DNA of 64,000 nt, from contig JADFJC010000005.1 in the NCBI GenBank assembly GCA_022566315.1, positions 18,361 to 82,360 on the forward strand. Reading direction: 5' to 3'. Shown piece after piece: positions 35,592 to 43,232 of this stretch (the first letter of the stretch is position 1; the number at the start of each line of letters is the position of its first letter). The notes below the pieces were generated by a model, which saw only the letters and a list, made by a program, of their open reading frames with translations, made no database searches and was not told where the DNA came from. This DNA comes from Planctomycetota bacterium (GTDB lineage: Bacteria; Planctomycetota; Phycisphaerae; Sedimentisphaerales; Anaerobacaceae). Made by a program: the position numbers and the translations under genes.

Positions 35592-37550
35592 TCATAATAG
35601 TTCCATAAGAGTTGCCAACGATGATTGGATCGTGCTCAGATATTTGGCCATTGCCTTGAACATCTGCTCGAATATCAACATTTTGGCAGCTTCATCGTTT
35701 ATGTTCACACCGCTTATTTCGCCTTGTTGATTGCCCAGGTTTTGGACCATAGATTCGATATTGTCTTTGCGTGCCTGTTTAACAAAAAGCTGTTGACCGA
35801 TGTTCGTAACCATCTGGCGATAAAACTCTCCGGGCGTCATAGAGTTCAGACTGGTTACGGTCTGGTCCTTCAAGCCTGCCATCCGCGAAGCGTTGGTGTT
35901 GTCGGTCATATCCGCACCCAGGGCTGATGCTACACGGCCCGGAGTAGCAGCTATATCCGAGCGAACCGCTATATCCAAAGCGCTGCTGCCGGAAAAAAAG
36001 GTGTTGATTCCAATCGCTGCTAACACCCCCGAAGTATCGGTATCAGCAAAAGCGTCAACGTCGAAGGTCTCGCCTGCGTTTAAGTCGCCGGTGCTAAGAG
36101 ATATTTTGATTCCATTGCCTATATCGAGCTTATCACCTGCTGCGTAGCCGGAACCGACATTGAGAGTGCTAACAAGCTCGGCTGCTCCATTTCTCACTTC
36201 AAGCTGCAAGGTGCCGTTGCCTACTGAGCCGGTACCTACCACCGTAAACTGGAAGGTATCGTTTGCCGTGCCTGTATAAATACCCGACACAGATATACTT
36301 GGCGGTGAGCCGGTCAAGGTGCTGGCGGTGGGTTCCGGCAGCACGGCGGGAAGAAAATCAAATTTATAATTTGTGTCGGCCTGAATATGAAGCTTGGAAG
36401 AAACCACCGAAGCACTCAAACCGGTGATAGCCGTAATAGCAGTAGCTATGGTGGTTAACGAATCTGTTGATGCATTAATAGGAACAGCGGTTCGTGTTAC
36501 TGTCCCAGTGCTGGTATTGGTAACTCTTATATATATTGTGCCGTCGCTTACAGGTGGGTCGAAATCGGCCAAGTCTTCGCTCGTCACAGGCCAGCCGGTC
36601 AGGTCGGTAAATGACCCGGTTGAACCGACTCCCTGGACATGGTATTGATTTATCTGCTGTATCATTGCAGTTGCCAAATCGTCCAGGTCATCGTGAATAT
36701 CAGAGACCAGTTCGTTTCTTAACGACAATAATCCGCCTAATCGTCCGCCTTGTACGTTTATATTAAAATTGTTCGCGCCGGCGACTGAAATACCCAGTTT
36801 GCCCTCTTCTTTCAAACCAACCTCCAGGTCGATAGCGGTGGCACCTATTACAACAGAGGTTCCAGCTACATAGACATCTATCACACCATACTGTCGCGCC
36901 TGGGTCTCTATACCAACCAATTCGGACAGCTCTGTTATGCTCTGGTCTCTTTGGTCCCGTAAATTGTTGGCCTGGCCACCGCTTATTTCCTGCTTTTCTA
37001 TATTGTCGTTCAGTTCAGCTATTCTGTTTGTCAGGATATTGATCTGTTCGATGGTGTTCTTAGCTTCCAGTTCAATTTGATTTTTCAAGGATGTCAGGAA
37101 TTCTCCTAATGTTCTGAATTGACCGGCCATAGTCTTAGCGATGGTTACAATCTGGTTTTGCCAGATGATTTCTGTCGGATGAGCGGAAAGGTCCTGCAAT
37201 GCGTTGAAAAAATTGTCCATAGCTGTACTCAGACCGGTCCCCTCCAAAAATTCTCCAAATGCGTTTTCGACCGTCCGCAGCGTGGCAAATTCCTGTGAGA
37301 CCTGCCCTAATAACGACTTTTGACGGAGAATCTCCTGCTCCAGAAGACCATCAATTAATCTGGTAATACCGGCGACCTCGACACCTCCTCCTAAGAGAAT
37401 CGAACCGACTTGCCCCGAATAAGCAGGACGCAGTTCTATTCTCTGACGGTGGTAGCCGTCGGTAGCCGCGTTGGCAACATTATTGCCGATTATATCAAAG
37501 GCCTTCTGGGCTGCTTTAAGGCCGCTAATGCCTATGGAGAAACTATCCAT
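35592..37550 (-). CDS. flgK: Hook-associated protein FlgK
   Basis: FlgK (HAP1) is the first hook-filament junction protein. The 652-aa product has the typical N-terminal helix (SIGISGLKAAQKAFDIIGNN, VANAATDGYHRQRIEL) and ends with the conserved EISGVNINDEAAKMLIFEQM and YLSTIQSSLATLMELL. The middle has additional beta-rich segments (TLTGSPPSISVSGIYTG), explaining a length above 550 aa. FlgN, its presumed chaperone, is the next gene upstream. Confidence 0.97.
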   Translation of the reverse strand: MDSFSIGISGLKAAQKAFDIIGNNVANAATDGYHRQRIELRPAYSGQVGSILLGGGVEVAGITRLIDGLLEQEILRQKSLLGQVSQEFATLRTVENAFGEFLEGTGLSTAMDNFFNALQDLSAHPTEIIWQNQIVTIAKTMAGQFRTLGEFLTSLKNQIELEAKNTIEQINILTNRIAELNDNIEKQEISGGQANNLRDQRDQSITELSELVGIETQARQYGVIDVYVAGTSVVIGATAIDLEVGLKEEGKLGISVAGANNFNINVQGGRLGGLLSLRNELVSDIHDDLDDLATAMIQQINQYHVQGVGSTGSFTDLTGWPVTSEDLADFDPPVSDGTIYIRVTNTSTGTVTRTAVPINASTDSLTTIATAITAITGLSASVVSSKLHIQADTNYKFDFLPAVLPEPTASTLTGSPPSISVSGIYTGTANDTFQFTVVGTGSVGNGTLQLEVRNGAAELVSTLNVGSGYAAGDKLDIGNGIKISLSTGDLNAGETFDVDAFADTDTSGVLAAIGINTFFSGSSALDIAVRSDIAATPGRVASALGADMTDNTNASRMAGLKDQTVTSLNSMTPGEFYRQMVTNIGQQLFVKQARKDNIESMVQNLGNQQGEISGVNINDEAAKMLIFEQMFKAMAKYLSTIQSSLATLMELL

Positions 37551-37614
37551 TTCTTAACTCTCTTTAGAACACACTTCTCACAGTTCTTATCCCGCACCTG
37601 TTGGGCATTAGCCC

Positions 37615-37683
37615 GTAGGGTGGGGCTTGCCCCACCGAAATCTTGCCTCTTAGTTCCTTTCGGTGGGCTAAAGCTCACCCTAC
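37615..37683. repeat. Palindromic element, GTAGGGTGGG family, copy 1
   Basis: Outer arms GTAGGGTGGGGC and AAGCTCACCCTAC with inner hairpins GTGGGGCTTGCCCCAC and the GGTGGGC half. A second copy in the other arm order is at 40505-40557 inside flgH. The outer GTAG of this copy supplies the TAG stop codon of flgN, so the element defines the C-terminus of FlgN. Confidence 0.85.
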
Positions 37684-38225
37684 AACTGCAGGTTTACAAA
37701 AGCCATATCAGTTTGCTGTTTGGTTGCACCATTGGAGTTGTAGTAAACCGTCCCTGTCTTGCCGAGGTCGAAGATACTCTTCAAAAGCAGGTTATTGAAT
37801 CTGGTGCATTCAGACAAAAGCAAGGTCGTGCTTAAATATTCTTTCTTAAGTTCTTTAATCAATGACATTAACTCTGCTTTCTTCTTGGTTACCTGAGCTT
37901 TTTTCCCTTTTGGCAGACTTGCGCCGGAAGGCGTCCCCAAGTGGACTTCCAGTGCCGACAAAGTCATTTGCTTTATGTTACAACCAAGAGCACTCGCCAA
38001 TTCTTTTCGTATCGTTTGCCGTTTTGATTCATGGTTTCTGTAGCTGTCCGACTCGGTCTGGATAATCTTAAGTAGTGTGCCCAAACCGGCATCGTCACGC
38101 TTGATAACTAAGCTGCGCAATTTATTCAACTGCAACAAACTTTCCTGTATATGTCGGCTGTCTTTATCGAGACAAGCTAACAGCTCATCAACTTTATCTT
38201 CTATTTCAGTTGCCGTAGATTTCAT
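37680..38225 (-). CDS. flgN: FlgN-like flagellar chaperone
   Basis: A 181-aa helical protein just upstream of flgK: IEDKVDELLACLDKDSRHIQ, LQLNKLRSLVIKRDDAGLGT and a long second helix near ELKKEYLSTTLLLSECTRFN ending in TVYYNSNGATKQQTDMAFVN, a pattern of FlgN (HAP chaperone) family members, with the terminal NSNG motif common in FlgN_like proteins. FlgN delivers FlgK and FlgL to the export gate. The stop codon lies in a palindromic element. Confidence 0.82.
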   Translation of the reverse strand: MKSTATEIEDKVDELLACLDKDSRHIQESLLQLNKLRSLVIKRDDAGLGTLLKIIQTESDSYRNHESKRQTIRKELASALGCNIKQMTLSALEVHLGTPSGASLPKGKKAQVTKKKAELMSLIKELKKEYLSTTLLLSECTRFNNLLLKSIFDLGKTGTVYYNSNGATKQQTDMAFVNLQL

Positions 38226-38236
38226 ACATGCCCATC

Positions 38237-38396
38237 TTTAGTCAGAAGTCAGAAAACGGAGGACGGAAGACATCTCTGTTATCTGTCTTCTGTTATCTGT
38301 CTTCTGTTTTCTGTCATCTGTCATCTGTTTTCTGTTATCTGTCCTCTGTTATCTGTCCTCTGTCATCTGTTTTCTGTCTTCTGTCTTCTGTACTGT
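38237..38396. repeat. Word-repeat array (TCTGTTATCTGTCTTCTG)
   Basis: About 15 copies of a 7-to-10-base word TCTGT[CT][AT]TCTGT fill the gap between flgJ and flgN. The part from 38349 is read as the C-terminal residues QKTEDRKQMTEDR of FlgJ. The array begins with AGTCAGAAGTCAGAA. Confidence 0.9.
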
Positions 38397-38714
38397 GTTG
38401 ACCTGCTCAGAATCGGATAAAAATTGATATATATCCTTCCACAATCCAAGACCGCCGCTGTTTGCAATATCACGGGCAAGGTATAGCCAGAATATTCCAT
38501 GAATCTGTTCGGAAGTCGCGTCTTTTTCAAGGCCCCAGTCCACAATACTATTTTTCATTTCGTCCAGCATCTTAGTTAGTAGAACTGATTCGAAATCCTT
38601 GGCTACTTGCGCCTTTTTCTTTTCCGAAATGCTGTTGGGTCTCGATTTGTCGAGTTGCTCTAACAGAGTCGGCGGTGAGATTGGTTCGGTTAATATCAAT
38701 TTAACGCTGTCCAT
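38349..38714 (-). CDS. flgJ: FlgJ rod-binding domain protein
   Basis: A 121-aa protein consisting only of the rod-binding (FlgJ N-terminal) domain: KKAQVAKDFESVLLTKMLDE, IHGIFWLYLARDIANSGGLG. It lacks the C-terminal peptidoglycan hydrolase domain of enterobacterial FlgJ, as in many non-proteobacterial systems. It guides rod assembly. The last 13 residues (from QKTED) derive from word-repeat DNA, so the ancestral C-terminus was probably shorter. Follows flgI by 10 bases. Confidence 0.9.
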   Translation of the reverse strand: MDSVKLILTEPISPPTLLEQLDKSRPNSISEKKKAQVAKDFESVLLTKMLDEMKNSIVDWGLEKDATSEQIHGIFWLYLARDIANSGGLGLWKDIYQFLSDSEQVNTVQKTEDRKQMTEDR

Positions 38715-38724
38715 TAAATTACTC

Positions 38725-39867
38725 CTACATTATCACCAGCTTGGCTTGAAGGGCGCCGGCCTTTTTCAAAGCGTTAAATATCGCTATCAGGTCTGTTGGT
38801 GTTGCCCCTATGCCATTAAGACTTTTAGCTAACTCTGAGACGGTAACCGACCGGGACATAGGAATCAGATGTCCTTCGTCCTCTTCGACTCCTATCAACG
38901 TTTCTTGGACAACTTTGGTTTGCCCGGCATCAGAGAAAGGCGCCGTTGGCTGTGAAACGATTGGCATTTCCTTGATTTTTATAACAAGGCTGCCCTGTGA
39001 AATCGCCACCGCTGATATGCCCACGTTTTCACCGACCACAATAGTGCCCGTGCGCTCGTTGATAACCACCACCGCAGGAACATCAACCTTCACTTCGTGC
39101 TTTCTAATATCGACGATAAAGCCGGCTATATCTTCCTCACTAATTTCGCTTGGAACTTTAACTGTAACTGTACCGGCGTCAACTGCTACTGCGCTGTTCG
39201 CGTAATCACGGTTAATGGCTTTGCTGATTTGCTCTGCGGTTGAAAAGTCACTGTTTCTAAGATTAAGCGTGATAAGTCTATAGCCTCCAATGTATTCGAC
39301 GAATATAGCTATTTCTTCTTTTTCAACTACCGCACCGTCGGGAATTCGACCGACCGTCTGGTGGTTCTTTGTAATCGAAGCCTTATCGCCTGCTGCCGTC
39401 CAGCCGCCGATTGAAACTCCTCCATCCGCTATGGCGTAAACCTGACCATCAAGACCTTTCAGTGGTGTCGGCATCAGCTTTCCGCCCTGAAGGCTTTTGG
39501 CATCTCCTATAGCTGAGACGTCAACATCGATTCGTGAGCCTTCACGGGCAAATGGACCCAATTCCGCTGTAACCCAAACCACCGCAATATTACCGCCGGT
39601 CAAATCGGTAGGATTGAGAACCAGTCCTGAATCCCTCAGCATATTTGTAAGCATTTGTCGCGATAGCACACCGCTGTCGCCGGTGCCGGCCAGACCAATA
39701 ACTAAGCCGACACCTGTAAGTGGGTTGCTGCGAAGCCCTTGAATATCAACAATGTCCTTTATTCGCTCACATTGCCCAACGCCGGGCATAAGTGCGCAGG
39801 CTATAAGTGCACAAGTCATAAGGACTATTACGCTCTTTTGCTTTTTTGCTCGTATTGTTGATTTCAT
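38725..39867 (-). CDS. flgI: Flagellar P-ring protein FlgI
   Basis: FlgI forms the P ring around the rod in the periplasm. The 380-aa protein has a signal peptide (LMTCALIACALMPGVGQC) followed by the family signature ERIKDIVDIQGLRSNPLTGV and GLVIGLAGTGDSG, and ends with NGIGATPTDLIAIFNALKKA and GALQAKLVIM. Length matches the family (about 365-380). P ring implies an outer membrane and peptidoglycan layer. Next to flgH. Confidence 0.97.
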   Translation of the reverse strand: MKSTIRAKKQKSVIVLMTCALIACALMPGVGQCERIKDIVDIQGLRSNPLTGVGLVIGLAGTGDSGVLSRQMLTNMLRDSGLVLNPTDLTGGNIAVVWVTAELGPFAREGSRIDVDVSAIGDAKSLQGGKLMPTPLKGLDGQVYAIADGGVSIGGWTAAGDKASITKNHQTVGRIPDGAVVEKEEIAIFVEYIGGYRLITLNLRNSDFSTAEQISKAINRDYANSAVAVDAGTVTVKVPSEISEEDIAGFIVDIRKHEVKVDVPAVVVINERTGTIVVGENVGISAVAISQGSLVIKIKEMPIVSQPTAPFSDAGQTKVVQETLIGVEEDEGHLIPMSRSVTVSELAKSLNGIGATPTDLIAIFNALKKAGALQAKLVIM

Positions 39868-39909
39868 AAGCTATTACTCTCAAAAAATAAATCTGTGCAA
39901 ACGGTACAA

Positions 39910-40575
39910 TCAAAACGGCCAAATAATGTCAAATATCGTGCCGAGCCAGCCCGGTTTTGTGTAGGGTGCCGAGACGCCTGAATTTTTAGTAACAATACGA
40001 AAATCCGCCACCTGTTCACTCTTGACCGTGTTATCAAATGCAATATCGCTTGGCCTGACGATACCGCTTACCTCAATGGTTTGTATATCTCCTGCGATAT
40101 TACGGTTGCGAGTCCCCATAACCACAAGGTTGTGATTAGGCAGGATATCCATTACTACTACACTGACCTGGTCCACAAACTTGCGTTCGTCTTTGTAATC
40201 AGCCTTGCTTTTCAACTCATTACTCGATGTAGCAGTCATCGTGAAGCCAGGTATGCTGGGCAAGATGTGGTCGATTCCTAATTTCCCGTTAAATGTTGTT
40301 GACCGGTCGGTTTCTTTTTTCAAATCCCTTTTTGCTTTGTTATCGATCTTGCTGCTTTCATTGATCTTAATAGTCAGGATATCACCTATCTGGCGGGCCA
40401 CATCGTCGGCGTATAATTCCTTCATATTCTTGTCTCTCTTGGCCCAGATAGAACCTGCTTGCAGCCAGGTAGCCGGCAAGAGCATAAGAACTATCAAGAC
40501 AACCGTAGGGTGGGCTTTAGCCCACCGAGTCGTAGTTGGTGGGGCAAGCCCCACCCTGCTTTTTCTGTTATTCAT
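39910..40575 (-). CDS. flgH: Flagellar L-ring protein FlgH (element-bearing N-terminus)
   Basis: FlgH builds the L ring in the outer membrane. The 221-aa protein contains ADDVARQIGDILTIKINESS, LPNHNLVVMGTRNRNI and EVSGIVRPSDIAFDNTVKSE, typical of FlgH. The signal sequence core VVLIVLMLLPATWLQAG lacks the lipobox cysteine seen in enterobacteria. The 19 residues before the core (from SRVGLAPP to KAHPT) are translated from a palindromic element of the GTAGGGTGGG family, lengthening the n-region. Confidence 0.95.
   Translation of the reverse strand: MNNRKSRVGLAPPTTTRWAKAHPTVVLIVLMLLPATWLQAGSIWAKRDKNMKELYADDVARQIGDILTIKINESSKIDNKAKRDLKKETDRSTTFNGKLGIDHILPSIPGFTMTATSSNELKSKADYKDERKFVDQVSVVVMDILPNHNLVVMGTRNRNIAGDIQTIEVSGIVRPSDIAFDNTVKSEQVADFRIVTKNSGVSAPYTKPGWLGTIFDIIWPF
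40505..40557. repeat. Palindromic element, GTAGGGTGGG family, copy 2 (inside flgH)
   Basis: GTAGGGTGGGCTTTAGCCCA and GTGGGGCAAGCCCCACCCT lie on the two sides of a short spacer, the same two half-palindromes as in copy 1 (37615-37683). The element is in frame within the first 25 codons of flgH. Confidence 0.88.
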
Positions 40576-40587
40576 TTATTTCTCCTT

Positions 40588-41616
40588 CTAAAAAACAGGT
40601 TCCACGCTTCCGTCTTCCTTGATCTTGACTAAAATTATTCGTTGTGAGTCCACGTTCCGTACTTTTATATATTCACCGGCTCGGCCATCCTGCATAGCTT
40701 TTCCAAACACCGTAATCAGAAACCCAGGCCTGTCAATTCGAATAAGAACCTTTTGATTTCGCTTAGTAATGATTGGAGACATAACGGGACCCAAGATATT
40801 TGGACGAAGCACGGTGTTTGCCGGTATCTGACGTTTGGCAATAAGGCCGTAAGGAGGCTTCCAGTCGGCAGGTTCCGGATTGTTCGATGCCCTCTTTTCT
40901 ATCTTGACATTTTCAGGACTGATAATCGCACCTGTGGGAATATTAACCTTTGTTACTGCTTGCCGGAAATTGTATTTCAACCTGAAAATTACCTCTCGCA
41001 CCCCGATTTTTTTACCGCCTGAAAGTATGGTAATTTCAACCCTCGCCTGGTTTCTTGCTCTGTTTTGGACTAATCGAGGAGAAAATCTTATATCTTTGCC
41101 CGTCCCGGTGATGATGAAATCTTTGGGCTTCCGTATTGGATTGAATTCACAAACTGAAACGGCGGGAGGATTTTTTTCCAGAAAGGAACTTGCTAACTTA
41201 ACTAATTCACTGCTCCGGATAATTTGCTCTTGCTTTCTTACCGTTATTTTTTCTGCACCGGTGAATGTTACTTTCGATGCAGGGATGCCGTTGCAGACCA
41301 ATCTGCTTAGAACCATTGCCCTGTCGATAACAATCTTCTGCCCCGGTACTGAAAGCCGCCCTAATGCGATTTCACTCGCCTTGGCTACAAGAGACTCTTG
41401 GCCTCGGATTATACTGACCCGGCCAAGGCTTAAGTTACTGTCTTTGATTGTAACTTCTCTCGGCAGGTAAACTTGGATGCCGGAATCCTTCTTCGTGTTG
41501 TCGGCTTTGATGTTCGCCGACCCCTGGCAGAAAATCGCATAAATCATAAGTGTACAAGTTATAAGTGTTCTTATGCTCTTATGCCCTTGTGTTCTTGTGC
41601 TCTTTTTTTTACTCAT
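40588..41616 (-). CDS. flgA: FlgA, P-ring assembly chaperone
   Basis: Periplasmic chaperone needed for FlgI P-ring assembly. The 342-aa protein has an N-terminal hydrophobic signal (ITCTLMIYAIFCQGSANI) and a C-terminal SAF-type domain (VNIPTGAIISPENVKIEK, GLIAKRQIPANTVLRPNILG) with VLIRIDRPGFLITVFGKAM near the end, as in FlgA. It is longer than E. coli FlgA (219 aa) because of an extra N-terminal domain. Lies between flgG and flgH. Confidence 0.92.
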   Translation of the reverse strand: MSKKKSTRTQGHKSIRTLITCTLMIYAIFCQGSANIKADNTKKDSGIQVYLPREVTIKDSNLSLGRVSIIRGQESLVAKASEIALGRLSVPGQKIVIDRAMVLSRLVCNGIPASKVTFTGAEKITVRKQEQIIRSSELVKLASSFLEKNPPAVSVCEFNPIRKPKDFIITGTGKDIRFSPRLVQNRARNQARVEITILSGGKKIGVREVIFRLKYNFRQAVTKVNIPTGAIISPENVKIEKRASNNPEPADWKPPYGLIAKRQIPANTVLRPNILGPVMSPIITKRNQKVLIRIDRPGFLITVFGKAMQDGRAGEYIKVRNVDSQRIILVKIKEDGSVEPVF

Positions 41617-41629
41617 AATCCTCTTTCAC

Positions 41630-42418
41630 TTAGAACCTTGCGATTTGATTTGCTTGTCTTAGCATTTCGTCTCCAGCTCTGATTGCACGGGAGTTCGTCT
41701 CGTATGCTCGTTGGGCGGTGATAAGGTTGATAAGTTCGGTTATCATCTGGACATTCGATTTTTCCAGAAATCCTGACTGGATAGTACCGAAACCACTATC
41801 CCCTGCTGTGCCGGTCGTAGCCGTGCCGCTTGCTAAAGTCTCTGCAAACAGATTACCGCCTTCACTGGAAAGACCCGATGGATTCGGAAAACGTGCCAGT
41901 TGAATAGTACCTACAACTGATTGTGTCCCCGCAGAGTCGGTAACATTAACGCCTCCGTCCTTGCCGATATCAATAGAAGTGGCGTCTATTGGAACGGTGA
42001 TGGCCGGCTCTATCTTGTATCCGGTAACGGTAACTAATTCACCGTTGGCATTTAGTTGCAGCGAGCCGTCGCGCGTGTATCTTATATCACCATTTGGCAT
42101 ACTTACCTGAAGAAAGCCTTCGCCTGAAATAGCTATATCGAGATTTCGGTTGGTATTCTCAAGCTCACCGCCGCTAAAAACTTTTATGGTAGCTGCAACT
42201 TGGACGCCGCTACCTATTTCCAGGCCTGTAGGAGTATTTGTGCCGGAAACCACTTCTGTGCCGGGTTCTCGTAGAACTATGTAAAGCAAATCCTGAAAAG
42301 CAACCTGGCTACGCTTGAAACCCGTGGTGTTGATGTTGGCAAGATTATTAGCAATCGTGTCCACCATTAACTGCTGGGCCGCCATACCCGTCGCTGAAGT
42401 GGAAAATGCTCTTAACAT
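41630..42418 (-). CDS. flgG: Distal rod protein FlgG
   Basis: The 262-aa distal rod protein. Signature N-terminus FSTSATGMAAQQLMVDTIAN, NLANINTTGFKRSQVAFQDL, and C-terminus EKSNVQMITELINLITAQRA, YETNSRAIRAGDEMLRQANQ, all FlgG-typical. Length equals the family norm. It is the gene immediately downstream of the flgF-like gene in the same operon. Confidence 0.97.
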   Translation of the reverse strand: MLRAFSTSATGMAAQQLMVDTIANNLANINTTGFKRSQVAFQDLLYIVLREPGTEVVSGTNTPTGLEIGSGVQVAATIKVFSGGELENTNRNLDIAISGEGFLQVSMPNGDIRYTRDGSLQLNANGELVTVTGYKIEPAITVPIDATSIDIGKDGGVNVTDSAGTQSVVGTIQLARFPNPSGLSSEGGNLFAETLASGTATTGTAGDSGFGTIQSGFLEKSNVQMITELINLITAQRAYETNSRAIRAGDEMLRQANQIARF

Positions 42419-42437
42419 AATATTGGTCTCCTTATCA

Positions 42438-42497
42438 AATGTCAGATGTCAGTTTTCTGTATTCTGTCCTCTGTCTTCTGTCCTCTGTCTTCTGTAT
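42438..42497. repeat. Word-repeat spacer (TCTGTCCTCTG) between flgF and flgG
   Basis: Seven near-copies of TCTG-T/TCTTCTG/TCCTCTG words starting with GTCAGATGTCAG. The flgF stop codon lies at its edge. Same family as 38237-38396. Confidence 0.85.
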
Positions 42498-43231
42498 CAG
42501 GCCATAATTGCACTTATAAGAGTGTTGGTTACTTCCATACTGGCTGAAAAGAACTTCATATTTGCTTCGTATAGTCTGGACACCATTATCATATCCACTA
42601 ATTCATCTATGATCTTTACGTTGGAGGCCTCTTGGTAGCCCTGCTTTACAATTATATTTTCGGCTGCGACCGGTTGGATATTCTCATCCGGCATCCAGTA
42701 ACTGTTCTCTCCATATGGCACAAGTTTGTCTTCGTTGTCTCCGAAATCAACCAATCTGAATTTTCCGATGGCTATACCGCTGGCACTGATACTTCCGTCA
42801 CTTGAGACGCTCACTTGCGAGATTCCCACGTCATTCGGTATCGTGATTGGCCCTGCCTCACCTGCTACAATTCTTCCCTGAGAATCCGTTATTTGACCAC
42901 TTTGGTTTCTGAAGAGCGTGCCGTTGCGCCTGTAAAGAGGTCCTTGAGGTGTCTCTGTCACAAAGAATCCTTTACCGTGCAGAGCAAAATCCAAAGGCCG
43001 GCCTGTCTCGACCATATTGCCCTGGGAAAAATCAAATGCCGAGTTCAGTTCGATAATTCCGGGCGAATATGTCTCTGTCCCCGTCCCTTGTGCCTCAAGG
43101 TATTGTGAGAATGCGTTGCTTCTGCGCTTGAATCCGGCTGTGCTTACGTTGGCCAGATTGTGCGCTATTATTTCAAATTCCTTTGTTAACGCATCAATGC
43201 TTGAACTAACTTGGTCTGTAAGTTCTGACAT
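42497..43231 (-). CDS. flgF: Flagellar rod protein FlgF-like
   Basis: A 244-aa basal-body rod protein of the FlgF/FlgG group: SIDALTKEFEIIAHNLANVS, TAGFKRRSNAFSQYL, then LDFALHGKGFFVTETPQGPL and a C-terminal SNVKIIDELVDMIMVSRLYE. Its place before flgG and its length suggest proximal-rod FlgF. It ends about 78 bases before flgG (repeat spacer) and starts 2 bases after the PilZ protein. Confidence 0.9.
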   Translation of the reverse strand: MSELTDQVSSSIDALTKEFEIIAHNLANVSTAGFKRRSNAFSQYLEAQGTGTETYSPGIIELNSAFDFSQGNMVETGRPLDFALHGKGFFVTETPQGPLYRRNGTLFRNQSGQITDSQGRIVAGEAGPITIPNDVGISQVSVSSDGSISASGIAIGKFRLVDFGDNEDKLVPYGENSYWMPDENIQPVAAENIIVKQGYQEASNVKIIDELVDMIMVSRLYEANMKFFSASMEVTNTLISAIMA

Positions 43232-43232
43232 T

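Noticed and set aside
38237-38396. CRISPR-like array (regular repeats in a non-coding gap)
   Set aside because: Words are 7-10 bases with no unique spacers of constant length and no cas genes; it is a slippage-type word repeat.
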